Notes: generated by a model from the sequence alone, not told the origin. Shown: positions 45,141 through 58,689, numbered from the stretch's first letter. The stretch is 64,000 nt of DNA from Haliotis asinina (GCF_037392515.1 NC_090291.1:17511501-17575500); one strand, 5' to 3'. A program made the numbers and translations.

Positions 45141-45303
45141 GTAGGTTGTATTCGAATGTTCGAATGTGACATAAGTTCCAGACGAATTCATGATCAATCA
45201 TCAATGAACTGTAGCTAGACCATGACCTTATGAATATTTAGTTATTACCTTTGCTGTAACGTTCGGCATTGTTAATCACAAGCTTCTCTTATTCCCGTGA
45301 TTC
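45141..45303 (+). other. Spacer
   Basis: Short AT-rich stretch; nothing recognised. Confidence 0.4.
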
Positions 45304-45917
45304 ATGCTGATGTTTCCTTCTCACATAACCCCTGATGTTTGTAATATGATTCATTCGTTGGTTTCACATTAATTTCAGACTCGCTGTGCGCATGTGCTCA
45401 GCGAGTAAAAATATTTACTGGTCAAATTCCGGTTTGGTCGTATGCTTACCGATAGTGTAAATACACTCAAAACAAAATGATTAAATAATAATTATTTACG
45501 AGTGACAACTCTTCATGGCTGACTAAATATATTGATTTACCTATGCTTTTAAGGTATTGATGTCCTATTTTAGTTGCACAGAACTGTGTCTTTTGATAGT
45601 AGTGAGAAGGGGATGTGCGGGAAGAACGGTGGTGGTGAGATGTGTTTATACAAGAACTATTTATTTCACTGCTCCCGGTCTTTTGTGCATACCGGTATAA
45701 AATAATTTGTAACAGACATAAAACTATGTATTTGATTTGATTTTTCGTTTTCTTTACGGTGTGTTTACACTATCAGTAAACGTACGACCAAAGCGGAACT
45801 TGACCAGTAGATATTTTTACACGCCCTGCGCACGCGCACAGCGAGTCTGAAATTAATGTGACACCAACGAATGCTGATATTTCCTTCTCACATGACCCCT
45901 GATGTTTATAATATGAT
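45304..45917 (+). repeat. Palindromic element inside 47-bp direct repeats
   Basis: Arms 45353-45466 and 45761-45872 are inverted copies (ATTCGTTGG, TTTCAGACTCGCTGTGCGC, TTTGGTCGTA and GTGTAAA motifs), separated by about 295 bases. Direct repeats of 47 bases with about three mismatches flank them (45304-45350 and 45871-45917). There is no coding capacity. It resembles a foldback or MITE-like element, though a 47-bp duplication is too long for an ordinary target site. Confidence 0.75.
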
Positions 45918-46545
45918 GTGTTAATATTTAGTTATTAAAGCTGCCCTTTTGCTTTGAAAAATATAATCTGCTTTTGTAACTACCTCTATTTGCATATTAA
46001 ATATAATCAGCTGGTGGTGTAATTCAAACCTTATAGATGATATATACCTGTCGCGATACGTCACTCTAAATAATTTAAACACTGTAAAACATATTTATTC
46101 AATATAACACAATTAGAATAATCAGTGTATCTGTATGAAGGCCGAAACACATTATCTAAGCTAAATTATTGGACCCTTGCAATCCACGGTCACAAAATAC
46201 GGGTCAGAGAACAGATGACCAAGTTAACCCGTGTCCCGTTCCTCAAAGCTGTCACAGCTGTACGACCACCACAAGTGAATGTTAAAGTACGGCAGCTACG
46301 GTAACCTTAGCACTACTCTCGCATTGTGGCACGGGACCTGGTGCGGTTTCGCGAGATGTAAATGTCAGCCCACAGCTTGCAGTGACTATGGCGTATTTAA
46401 GCCTGAACCAACACATAGAAGTTGACACAACAGGGCAACCATATGAAACATGATATTAATGAGATGGGATGCTAAAAAGTATAGTAACTCCAAAACCATC
46501 CATTTAGACATAGTGTCTTTAGTGGATGGTGATGCTCAGGATGAG
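45918..46545 (+). other. Sequence with no gene recognised
   Basis: About 630 bases, no recognisable gene or repeat. At its right end the block Y homology resumes. Confidence 0.45.
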
Positions 46546-48232
46546 CAACGGTATTTAAAAGATGAAGTCAGATTCTGATTTCAGAATGATATTCAAAGTT
46601 CACCACTGAGGACAATGTTGACAAAATACCCAATAAATTATCTAATGATCAAAGACTCATCACAATTAACACAACCAATATATTATTCATCACGCTTGTG
46701 AATAATCTTGAACATTTACGTCACTTTGTGGGAATCGTGAACTCTCTGTGACCACATATACTTCGAATCAGGCAAATTACTGGCAAACAAGGATAATTTG
46801 AACTTGCGCAGTAGACCGCCTACGATAAGTGGGTGGTACAAGGCAGTTAACAAGCCCATTTGGTTTGTGAATGGGAGAGTAGATGTAGGCTAGAGCAGAT
46901 GCAATGCATGACGATCAAGATTTAGCTGTACACGCCTTGCTCATAAGAATCTCACGTGGTCACGCTTGATCGCGGACAACCTGTGTTCCCTTTGCTCACA
47001 AGAACCAGTGGGAGGCACTCATAAATGCTAATACAGGTCAATTGTCAGGTCGGTGCTCAGCTTATCCGTGTTTGCCAGTAATTCTTATTTCGACCAACAA
47101 CATGCAGCTTGACATATTTTGGGCATACGAAACTTAACTCCAGATTGTAGTCAAAGCGAATTTGAACTCAATCAACTATCAGCACTGTCACAGGTATGCA
47201 TTCACCAAAATGTATATGAACGTTGACAATATTTACAGTGATCTATACAACATATTTTTCAGGAGGAGGCAGATTATAAGACGTCAAACATATTGGATGT
47301 TATTAGAAAAATTGTTCTGCATTGTTCTTGGCCTATTACGCCAGTGTAGATATTGCGTACTGTTACCGGCGAATTAATGATCGGGTAATGAAATGGAATG
47401 CAATGAATACGTGCATTTACCCATCATGTCGATGTGGTCATGGATTTGAGAATGTTTTTTATTACTTCTTTGAATGTCCATCATATATTGTCCAAGACAT
47501 AAACTGTTAAAGTAACTAGAAAATAGTGTTAAAAAGAACACTGAATGATACTAATCTTATCTTAGATGACAGTGCAGGTCTCTCTCCCACTCACTGAAAA
47601 TCAGAATGTTTCCAAATGTGTACATATTTTATACCTCTCAAACAAAACGTTTTCTCTGTTAACTTCTCTTTTACATATCTTAGCCCATGTCAGTCACGTG
47701 TGTATGTTGTTGAAAGATAATTGTGTAAATATTGGAAGAGAGCTTTTCAAAGTTGGATAATTTGTGTGAAATCCTTTTCGTGAATGAATGAAACATATTT
47801 CAATCAAATTACGTGCATTGGAGCACGGTTATCGCAATCTACCTTTGTATAGAACTGTTTCATACTATAAAATCACCATACATATATTACATTCTTCAAA
47901 ACAAATGTGTCTATGTGGAGTCATAACGCGGCAATAAAAGTGGGAACAGCATATCAAAAGTCTTTGAATTTCTTAAACGAGGTTTCATTTATTGGTGTCG
48001 GGTCACTTTGACATGACCTATTGATATGTGTGTTTCCAATTCGTTGTTGTGCCATGGCTAGCAACACGCTCCTGTTATCAATGCACACATTGTTGTGTAA
48101 CTAGCATGCGTGTATATTTCACCTGAATTTTGAATAAGACGTTTTAAACCGATGCATAAACTCTTTCAGAAGCTCTGAAATCTTTATTTGTGATATGTGT
48201 ATCAGATCAGCGTCACTAGCAACCAATAGTGT
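46546..48232 (+). repeat. AT-rich block Y, copy 3, upstream of alpha-tubulin
   Basis: Matches 3411-4930 and 21074-22590, with an extra ~130 bases near 46895-46990. Homology ends at CAACCAATAG (about 48222-48231), and the tubulin promoter region follows at once. The CCAAT word at the edge may be part of that promoter. Confidence 0.8.
47280..47512 (+). pseudogene. Possible reverse-transcriptase C-terminal zinc-knuckle remnant
   Basis: One frame reads CIYPSCRCGHGFENVFYYFFECPSYI. The C-x-C-G, E, YFFECP-x-Y pattern resembles the Cys/His motif after the RT of many LINEs (CxCG...E...HxxxxCPxY). Upstream frames are broken. It is a weak call from pattern alone; the other two copies of block Y have further changes here. 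Confidence 0.4.
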
Positions 48233-48369
48233 GCGAGTATCTGTTGTCACATGACTGGCAACGACACACTATATGTAAGGTTGATGTTTATCGTCACACC
48301 CATTCGTCTCCTCTCCCCAGACTCGTAACCGTCTTTGAGAGTGCAGTATCACCAGAATACTAAGCCATC
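48233..48369 (+). promoter_or_regulatory. Alpha-tubulin promoter and 5' UTR
   Basis: A TATA-like TATATGTAA at 48270-48278 is followed about 25-40 bases later by a pyrimidine-rich CACCCATTCGTCTCCTCTCC stretch suitable for transcription start. The 5' UTR then runs to the ATG at 48370. A CCAAT word lies near 48226. The start site is inferred. Confidence 0.5.
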
Positions 48370-50323
<1,954 letters not shown>

Positions 50324-50418
50324 ATGACTTTCACTGCAGAACGTTAAAGCAATTTGATTTTGTGCCATTGTTAAAGGTCTTTTCTTTCAAGTGAATCTAA
50401 ACTAAAGAAACACTGTTC

Positions 50419-50424
50419 AATAAA
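50419..50424 (+). promoter_or_regulatory. Polyadenylation signal AATAAA of alpha-tubulin
   Basis: AATAAA about 95 bases after the stop codon, followed by a T-rich stretch (TTGTTTTTTTCTGG). Confidence 0.75.
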
Positions 50425-50470
50425 CTTACCACCATTAAACTTTGTAATTCATTGTTTTTTTCTGGAAAGG

Positions 50471-50630
50471 TGAGTGAGTATGATTTTACGCCACCTTTAG
50501 CAATATTCCAGCAATATCATGGTGGGGTACACCAACCCTGGGCTTCATCTATTGCACCCATGTGTGGATTCGAGCCCGATTTCTGACGAAGGGATGCTTT
50601 AACCACTGGGCTATCCCGCAGCCCATTTCC
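50471..50630 (-). repeat. tRNA-derived SINE, complete
   Basis: The minus strand starts with a tRNA-like head (GGGCTGCGGGATAGCCCAGTGGTTAAAGC, i.e. box A), then box B-like GGGCTCGAATCC. It ends with the 3' hairpin (arms CCACC 50491-50495 and GGTGG 50521-50525) and a CACTCA tail. It lies just downstream of the tubulin polyadenylation site. Confidence 0.85.
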
Positions 50631-50816
50631 CTGTATAATATGTATGCGTAATTAACTTACGTTGCATATTTGCCGTCACTTTGGTGGATAGATTTAAGCT
50701 AACACAGATAAATCGACTTCCTGAACCGAATATGTTCAAGGATCTTGTTTAACCCTTATATCATGGTGAACAATAAACATTTAATCCTGGACAAGATTTG
50801 AACATATCATTGCTCA
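50631..50816 (+). other. Spacer
   Basis: Nothing recognised. Confidence 0.4.
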
Positions 50817-51095
50817 GAGTGAGTGAGTGATTGAGTGAGTGAGTGAGTGAGTGAGTGAGTGAACGTGACATCGGCAATATTTCAGTCATATCGTGACAAG
50901 AACATGTTTGATATTAAAATGAAATGTGCATTCAGTATAAAAGACTGTCGTCAAAGGACTGTAAACAACTAGAATATCACAGTTACAATTTAAAACTAGT
51001 GTGGAAAGTTAAAACTATTATCACTATTTGGACAATACAATATAAATACGGCTATATGTCACCAACAACTGAAGGTAGATCACCATACTAGGGAC
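50817..51095 (-). repeat. LINE 3' tail, solo, with extended GAGT tract
   Basis: (GAGT)n tract, hairpin region and LINE 3' UTR up to CATACTAGGGAC. No coding part. Confidence 0.8.
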
Positions 51096-51341
51096 TCATT
51101 GCTCCAATATTCATGTCACTGAGGGGATATTTTGAAAAATAGTGATGTCTTTTCATACGACGGATTAACTCGCAAATATCACCAGAGAAGATCCGGGTTA
51201 GACTTGATCTGCTTGTGGTAAGATCCGACAGCATTCTTTGTCATCATTTTTAGTGTTAGCGTTGCAGGTTTTGTATTCTTAACATGAAGATGTGCGTTTT
51301 GTCGCAGTTAAAGCGTCATGGAATGGCGGTAATATTTGCGA

Positions 51342-51600
51342 ATGAGTGTGAGTGAGTTTAGTTTTATACCACACTCAGCAATATTCAAGCTGTATGACGG
51401 CGGTCTGTACATAATCGAGTCTAGACCGGAGAATCTAGTGGTCAACAGCATGGGCATCGACGTAGCATGCATCGACGTAGCATCGACGTAGCATCGACGT
51501 AGCGTACACCAGCATGTAACTGGGATACGGTGACATGTGTCGACCAGGTCAGTGAGCCTAACCACTCGATCCCGTTGGTTGCCTCTTACGACGAGTCTGG
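51342..51600 (-). repeat. SINE with internal 11-bp expansion
   Basis: SINE of the same family as at 39871-40073. In its body CATCGACGTAG is repeated four times (about 51455-51500), a small tandem expansion of the SINE's own CATCGA stretch. Confidence 0.8.
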
Positions 51601-52198
51601 ATTACCAAAAATCAGTTCTAATCCGGATTTTCACGAATCTGATGACAAAGAGTGTTATTGAATGTCATATTCAACACCATATTCTTGATGTAGGTAGAAG
51701 CAGTATGCATGCACATCAAACAAATCTTTACAAATGTTTTCTCGTCATCATTCTACCCATTGGTCTAAATCTGAAACAGAGCCGACCAGGAGATAAAAAA
51801 TGCACAACTAAAGTAATAAGTCTTTGATAAGCATTTTAGAAGCTGAGTTATATATGAATGCTCCTAGTCATCTTTATATCATAATCCTCGACTTGTATGG
51901 TCACCATCAGATCCTGGGCATGCCAGAAGAACAAGGTTGAAGTTTCGAATTCGTCCGGATTTTAATTCGTGATTTGACAGCAGCTTCCCGTGCTCAGGGA
52001 TTTCACCGGTGACATCCATGACATGAATTATCTGGGATGATTCAGTGAAATGCTGTACAAAACGGCGTTAATACAAGGTCTCTCATACCGGATAGCAATC
52101 TAAATGATTAAGACACAAAATTAGGTAATTAGTTAAAATAAATAATTATGCTCAAAGCACACAATCTTATCATCCTGAACCCGGATGACTATAGTTCC
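51601..52198 (+). other. Sequence with no gene recognised
   Basis: About 600 bases; nothing recognised. Confidence 0.4.
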
Positions 52199-52330
52199 GA
52201 CGGTCGGTGGGGTAGTCTCGTGGTTGAAGCATCTGTCACGTCAAAGATCCGTGTTCAAGTGTATGAAGCTTATTTCTTGTGTTGCCACAAAGTTCGTAAA
52301 ACTATACCCACTCACTCCTAACCAGAAGTG
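52199..52330 (+). repeat. tRNA-derived SINE, degraded
   Basis: GGTGGGGTAGTCTCGTGGTTGAAGC (box A region) followed by GTGTTCAAGT (weak box B). The 3' part is degraded. Confidence 0.55.
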
Positions 52331-52879
52331 TTCAAGAATGTATCACTGAGAACTGCAAATAGTCAAGTATGGAAGAGCAATGAACATAACACTATACCCA
52401 TTTCATGTAACTGAATACATGTGATAGACGGCGTTTCTAAAGAGCTAAATGTCTCACATAACTGTCCCTACGTAGGCCGTTGCATTACATGTTATGCACA
52501 ACGTGCCACTTTGGAAATCAAGTAAGGTTCTTTTATGCCGATGAATTGGAAATTTCAGTGTATTATTTGTCGTTGTTCTTCGCTGATCACAGTTTTACGG
52601 GTGTATGATGTTGTACAAATGTTTATTGTAACCTCGGTTGAAGTGTCTGTATTACTAAGACACATGAACATCGCTGGTTTTGCAGACAGATATACCTGAC
52701 CCACAGGATTATATTGCCAACGTGTCGAGTCTTTCCTTCTGTAGTTTAATGGGTCGCCATACACATTGGAGAGCGGCTTCTATAAATGTATGGCGTCCTG
52801 GTAAATTTTACCTTAATATTGATAAGAAAGGCACAACGACACACTCACTTCTTCTTGCTTTACTTTTAAAGCTCTAGTC
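52331..52879 (+). other. Sequence with no gene recognised
   Basis: No gene or clear repeat. Confidence 0.4.
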
Positions 52880-53648
52880 CTCACGCTGTAGACCCTGGTT
52901 CGATTCCATACATGGGTAGGCTTTGAAAAGCCCATTTCTGGTGTTCCCCGCCATAATATTGCTAAAAGTTCGGGTTCGATTCCACTCATGGGTAGTCTTT
53001 GAAAAAAACATTTCTGGTGTTCCCTGAAGTAATATTGCTAAAAGTTCGGGTTCGATTCCACACATGGGTACGCTTTGAAAAGCCCATTTCTGGTGTTCCC
53101 CGCCATAATATTGCTAAAAGTTCGGGTTCGATTCCACTCATGGATACGCTTTGAAAAGCCCATTTCTGGTGTTCCCTGAAGTAATATTGCTAAAAGTTCG
53201 GGTTCGATTCCACACATGGGTACGCTTTGAAAAGCCCATTTCTGGTGTTCCCCGTATTATTGCTAAAAGTTCGGGTTCGATTCCACACATGGGTAGGCTT
53301 TGAAAAATCCATTTCTGGTGTTCCCCGCCATAATATTGCTAAAAGTTCGGGTTCGATTCCACACATGGGTAGGATTTGAAAAGCCCATTTCTGGTGTTCC
53401 CCGCCATAATATTGCTAAAAGTTCGGGTTCGATTCCACACATGGGTACGCTTTGAAAAGCCCATTTCTGGTGTTCCCTGAAATAATATTGCTAAAAGTTC
53501 GGGTTCGATTCCACACATGGGTACGCTTTGAAAAGCCCATTTCTGGTGTTCCCCGTATTATTGCTAAAAGTTCGGGTTCGATTCCACACATGGGTAGACT
53601 TTGAAAACTCCATTTCTGGGGTTCCCCGCCGTAATATTGCTAAAAGTG
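52880..53648 (+). repeat. Tandem array of a 77-bp tRNA-SINE segment, about 10 units
   Basis: GGTTCGATTCC (a perfect RNA polymerase III box B) recurs ten times at spacings of about 70-77 bases (52897, 52973, 53050 and on). Each is followed by CCCATTTCTGGTGTTCCC and TAATATTGCTAAAAG, which is the middle and 3' part of the tRNA SINE at 58690-58830. The linkers alternate between CCGCCATA, CTGAAGTA and CCGTATT types, so there is a higher-order pattern. Confidence 0.92.
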
Positions 53649-53983
53649 GTGTACAACTACAGTCAGTCACTGTACATTCTGTGTGGTGTAATATGATGCA
53701 GAGTAATATTTTGATCTGCTGACCGTATCAGACATAGAGACTTTAAAACAGAGTATCGTGATACAGTAATCAAACTTTGTTTAAAAGGAACTGGCAGACA
53801 TAATCCCGACTTGCTTGTTGCATCTGTCAGCCGAAAAGCAAATAACGAACAACGATTATAACGAACTTAAAACACTCGACTCTCTTCATCGATATAATCG
53901 TATTTTACGGCATATTCGAAATAAGATGTTTGCAAATTATTCGACTATATATAAACACCCTCCATGTCCTCTTTGGTATCTAT
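53649..53983 (+). other. Sequence with no gene recognised
   Basis: AT-rich; nothing recognised. Confidence 0.4.
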
Positions 53984-54105
53984 AGCGTTGGGGTAGTTCA
54001 GTGGTTACAGCGTTCGCTCGGCCCGCTGAAGAGTTAAATCCATTTCTGGCGTCCCCCACCGCGACATTGCTCGGATATTTCTAAAAGCGACTTAACACTA
54101 ACCCC
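53984..54105 (+). repeat. tRNA-derived SINE without box B
   Basis: Head GCGTTGGGGTAGTTCAGTGG (box A) then CATTTCTGGCGTCCCCCACC and a truncated 3' part. The box B stretch is deleted. Confidence 0.75.
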
Positions 54106-54929
54106 ACTGACTGCTGTATTGCTTGTAATTGCAATATTCATAATGAACCGAGACATTCCAAGTAATCTGAAATATCGGGACAAACACAGTGTTTATTTTG
54201 TGAAATAAGTACCTTTCCCTTTAAGATACGTATTCAAGATGAACAAAGCAAGTCTGCGAGATCTGAATGTAATGATATCAAAATTTGGTATTGTTTGGCA
54301 CGAAACTTTTGATTTAAACATTTATGTACAAGTTTTCTGTATAACAGCTTTGGCCATACTCTGATGTAACACGGCTAAAGTGACTCCGACAACTATCAAC
54401 GATCTCTCCTGGCTAGATTTAATGTACCACCCAGACAGAATGGAGACACATTTCTATTTCACAACAACAGGTAACCAGGCGTAAACGTAACGCAATGCAT
54501 TCGCTCTTTGAATGGGATTAATGCAAACATTGCAAGTGTATTGAAATAGTTTTACGGTTGATAACACTATCGCTATCTGAACGCCTCTAGTTTTATTTCG
54601 CACAGTCAATCGAGTGCAAGCGCTAGACCGAGAATAAAATCGAAGAAGGCCTGTATATTAAACAGGAGTGTATGAATACACAATGTTTACTGCTGGGGTT
54701 GATAGTCAATGCTCAAATGTAGGCATACTTCTGTTTGAGCTGCAACATAAAAGTAGGTTTTCATGATAATTTATGTTCCCTTTTCATATCAAATCACGTC
54801 ATTTCTGCTGCTACCCATTCATGTCAAACATATTAGAATGGAATGACAAGTCATCTGCTTGATCTCACAATGAAATACAAGACTTAAAACATGGTTTTCT
54901 TGGATCTAAGAAAAACTTAGATTGAAACA
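54106..54929 (+). other. Sequence with no gene recognised
   Basis: About 820 bases; no gene, RNA or repeat identified. Confidence 0.4.
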
Positions 54930-55055
54930 GGTTACATGCCGCACTCAGCAATATTCCAACTTATAACGGTGGCCTGTAAATAATTGAGTTTGGACCAAAC
55001 AATCCAGTGATTGATATTCTGAGCATAGTTCTACATAATCGAGATCCTGTGAAAT
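54930..55055 (-). repeat. SINE 3' part, degraded
   Basis: GCCGCACTCAGCAATATTCC followed by the body (GTTTGGACC, CCAGTGATTG). GAGT tail lost. Confidence 0.65.
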
Positions 55056-55319
55056 TAGTAAATACGATGTGGCAAAATAGATTGGTAAACACATATTGTG
55101 TAAGAAATACAGAGACATAGGATATTTTGAAATAGGCCGGTGTTTAATGTAACTACCGATTTAAAACTATGGGAGTTTTTATAATATCAGAAATTGAAAG
55201 GATATTAAAAACACGAAGAAGAAAATTAATCAGAACTTTCAGGTATCAATGCATAATTAGAACAACGGATATGTTTTTTAAAAGGAAAGATTATAGATAT
55301 CGGTCATGAAGAAATGAAA

Positions 55320-56640
55320 TTGTAAATATCATTGGTAATTGGAGAATGGCACAAATATACAAAATGATAAATATAATACATACATTACAGATGGGTCCAA
55401 GGATTGTGGCGCGGTGGCTTGTGCTATTGTCACTGAATCCAGAACAACCTCTTCTCGTTTACCATACAACAGTTCTATTTTTACAGCAGAAGCAAACGCC
55501 ATATTAACAGCTGTCAAATATATTAAAAGCACCCAGTATATAATCTTTTCTGACTCGCTTTCTTGCCTATTAAAAAAGTTTCTTTTTCTTGTAATCATTC
55601 GCTTTTAGTAGAAATGATTGAACTTTATGATGATCTTTGTCCTGGCCAATGCGACATCGTCTTTTGCTGATTACCCAGCCACGTTGGCATTTTTGGGAAC
55701 ACAATGGCTGACCAGCACTCACAAAATCTGTAACACTACTTCGTATTCCATACGCTGATTGCAAAGCTAGCATTAGAACCTACATCCGTGATCTAATGCA
55801 GAAGAAATGGGACACCCAGGTAGGCATCAATAAATTACCTGAAATAAAACCCAATATCGGTTACACCTACTTGAGTTGTCAGTCCAGATTTAAAGAGGTC
55901 ATGTCGTATTGGCGACACAAGATATACTCGGGAATGCCCATTGAAAGGTTAGGATCCTCTGTTTCGTATCCCTTGTGATGAAATAGTCCCGGTCAAGCAT
56001 ATCTTGCTTGACTGTGTTGAATTTTCCATCACAAGGGATACATATTTCCAACTCCGAACTATGAATGATATTTTAAATTCAGTTATTTCTCATTTAATTA
56101 TTGCATTTTAAAAATAATTAGATTTGTTACATGATTTGTAAATAGATACACATTTCATTTTTGGTAGTTTAGATTAGTAACTAATGTTGTTAATGGCTGT
56201 ATCCTCGAAGGGGGTCAACGTATCGTAAAATGATTGTCCTCCTGAGAGAATATGTAAGTCCCAAAACTTCCAAAAGTAGATTTAAACTTACCAGATTTGT
56301 AAAATGTTGTATGTTTGTATGTTTGGTTTAACATGTCCAACCATCGCCAGAGGCTAAAGGGATGGTGTAAATCCAGCAGTGGTGCATGCAGGTAGCCAAA
56401 GTAATGTAAATCCCCATGGTCCCTAGTGATCTACCTTCGGTTGTTGGCGATCTATAGCCTGTTTTAAATTGTATCATCCTCTTTAGTTAAAGTATTTTAG
56501 ATTACAGTGCTAGTTTTAAAGTATACATATCTGTGATAGTCTAGTTAGTTTTACTATCCTTTGTCGACAGGTAATTAAATTGATTACCTTGTATTCATCC
56601 CTATATGGTTGTAATATTGCTGATGCATTGTTGTACATAT
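55320..56640 (+). pseudogene. LINE ORF2 C-terminal remnant and 3' UTR, plus strand
   Basis: RNase H at 55339-55608 keeps ITDGSKD, TAEANA and SDSLSC, so its catalytic Asp is present. It is followed by broken frames for the CWLPSHVG region. A stretch near 55790-56100 matches the RDLMQKKWDTQVG segment and the cysteine motif, and then comes LINE 3' UTR sequence to about 56640 (CCTCCTGAGAG, GATCTACCTTCGGTTGTTGG). Many stops; ancient. Same family as LINE C in the opposite orientation. Confidence 0.85.
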
Positions 56641-56847
56641 AGTTATCGCAAGACACTATATAGTAGCATGAGATAAAAGACACGTTGTAACCGAGTGATA
56701 AATCAGTGTAAAAATGCAGGCATGCACGCACTCTCTCTCTCACACACACTTATATGTATGAAGTGAGTGAGTGCCGATAAAAATCTCTCACGTGAAATCT
56801 TTCAGGAATACGTCTGAAAGGAATATATTTAATATTTTGTCTGTGCT

Positions 56848-57160
56848 CTGACGGTGACGTAAATCCAGCTAGGCTCCATAAAGGTAGAAAAGGTACTGTA
56901 AGTAACCATGGTTCATAGTATAGTGATCTTACTTCAGTTGTTGGCGATCTAGAGCTCGTATTTTCTGTTGTGTTGTACCAAACCATCACATAATTTTAAG
57001 TTCTGGCTGTAATACCCCAAATTGTGATATTCTGGTTGTTTTACTGATTTCAGTTGCCAGATGTATATTATTTATTGCTAATGTAACACCTCTGTAGTCA
57101 CGATATGGCTGAAATATTGCCGATGTGGCTGTAAACTGTAACTCTTTCACTCACTCACAT
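56848..57160 (+). repeat. LINE 3' tail, solo, plus orientation
   Basis: LINE 3' UTR remnant ending GTCACGATATGGCTGAAATATTGCCGATGTGGC and TTCACTCACTCAC. The hairpin arm pair is GTCAC/GTGGC, tolerating one G-U pair. Confidence 0.75.
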
Positions 57161-57189
57161 GACTCAGAAATCACGCAGTCTGTATATCA

Positions 57190-57472
57190 ACATTGTGTTT
57201 GGTTTGAAGGACCGGTAGCTATGCTCTTTAGAGTTACGGTACTGAGAATCACAATGATCCCGTCAGATAACCAGTTTCTTTTCACTTTAACTTTCGTCCT
57301 AGTCGATTTTACGAACGACGGCCAATGCAGAACCACAGACTATCTATACACTTTGTGTCGCCCCTTTGTCCACAGTGTTTTCACAGAGTGCCTTTTGCGT
57401 AACGACAAATGCAACTTGGACAAAAGAAACGGTGGGCGAGAAATGAAACCTGGAGATATGACTAGTCTGATG
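57190..57472 (+). other. Open frame, possible exon of a cysteine-containing secreted domain
   Basis: Part of an open frame (57125-57475). From about 57227 it reads VTVLRITMIPSDNQ, then FTLTFVLVDFTNDGQC and several cysteines, ending GGREMKPGDM. It begins after a TATGCTCTTTAG that could be a splice acceptor and ends at AT|GTAGGT, a possible donor. The beta-rich start with Asn-Asp-Gly-Gln-Cys and a later Cys-x3-Phe pattern faintly recalls N-terminal domains of Notch-ligand-type proteins, but the diagnostic Cys pair is absent. I do not assign a function. Confidence 0.25.
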
Positions 57473-58536
57473 TAGGTGTGTTTTCCTGACGACGACCTGT
57501 ACGCAGTTGTATTATTACTGGGGCTTCAACTGCAGTGTAGACATACACATCGGTAGCACCAAATGAACAGTGAGTAGGACCTGAGTAGGTCTTGATATCA
57601 CCGAGTCAGATATTGCAACTTCAAACCAGGGGCGACCCTTTTCCCTTCTGACAACACTTTCAAGATCCAGTCCCATGGTTCATAGAGTGGTAGTCTACTT
57701 TCAGTTGTTGACGATCAACAGTCGTTTTATATTGTGTTGTCCTAATTTGAAGTCTATTTTCGAGATATATGGTACTTGTATTTCTTGATATTGTGATATT
57801 CAAGTCTGTTTGACTGTCCTTCGATGACAGGTCTTTATGACTAATTGTAACTCACTCACTCTCCCACTTTAAAGAAACATACTGTATGCACTTGGTTCTA
57901 CCACAGTTTAATACTATAGATGGTATAGGGATCGACATGTTTTACCGACTAAGTTGTATATAATTATACGAAAGGATGTCCATGGACATGAAAACGTAGA
58001 AATACAGCACTTGATGCATTATAGAAGTATTCAAACAGTTTCAAAGTTTCAATTTGGACAATTTTAGCCTGTATTTCTCCAACAAAGGTAATATGTAAGT
58101 AATGTTGTACGTACATGAACAAGATATTGCGTGTCAGCAAATATATTTCTGGGGTCTAATTATAACGAGTCTGCATTCTACTTCTGATAATCATCGAAGG
58201 CGAAAAGGGATGCATTGCAAACAGTGTCACAGTATGATATTATCATATTCCAGTAAGATGACTTCGCATCGAGCTCAACGTCACGTTCAACATATTCGCT
58301 GTTACACAGCGCATCAAAATATATTACACAATGAAAATGTGTGGAAGTTTTGGAACTGTAAGCTGTTATGTAGGGTTAAATAACACATTTAGGGAAAATT
58401 ATGTTCAACACACAATTAACTACCTTTTCGACGAACAAAATTATGATACTGAGAGAGACCGAGCAATGGCCACCATTTAGTCGACTTGATCCTTTTACAT
58501 GCGCTTCTGTAAGTAGACGAATGGTGTCGGGATATT
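57447..58536 (+). repeat. Local direct duplication, copy 1
   Basis: Matches 59626-61178 (TGAAACCTGGAGATA start, GTGTCGGGATATT end), but copy 2 has an extra ~400 bases at 59770-60165. It includes a LINE 3' tail remnant (about 57664-57866) and a 93-codon open frame (58102-58383) whose differences from copy 2 are mostly amino-acid changing, so it does not look selected. Confidence 0.88.
57664..57866 (+). repeat. LINE 3' tail remnant
   Basis: GGTAGTCTACTTTCAGTTGTTGACGATC to AACTCACTCACTC, equivalent to the LINE 3' UTR end. The hairpin region is deleted. Confidence 0.6.
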
Positions 58537-58689
58537 TAAGCATATAATAAGAAATACTGTTTTAGTGGCATTGCATGATGAACTTCTATATCTGCACCTT
58601 ATCGGTACAGATTCTTATAGCGTTTTCCAGCACATGGGGCATTGCTGGGGTACACCGGTTTATAATACGGAACTGACTGACATTCATGT

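Noticed and set aside
52880-53648. Cluster of tRNA genes
   Set aside because: Box B repeats are perfect, but there is no box A, no cloverleaf and no acceptor stem; the unit is a SINE segment.
58102-58383. 93-codon open frame conserved in two copies (also 60744-61025)
   Set aside because: Of about eight differences by eye, seven change the amino acid, so there is no sign of purifying selection. The Cys-x2-Cys and His spacing is probably chance.
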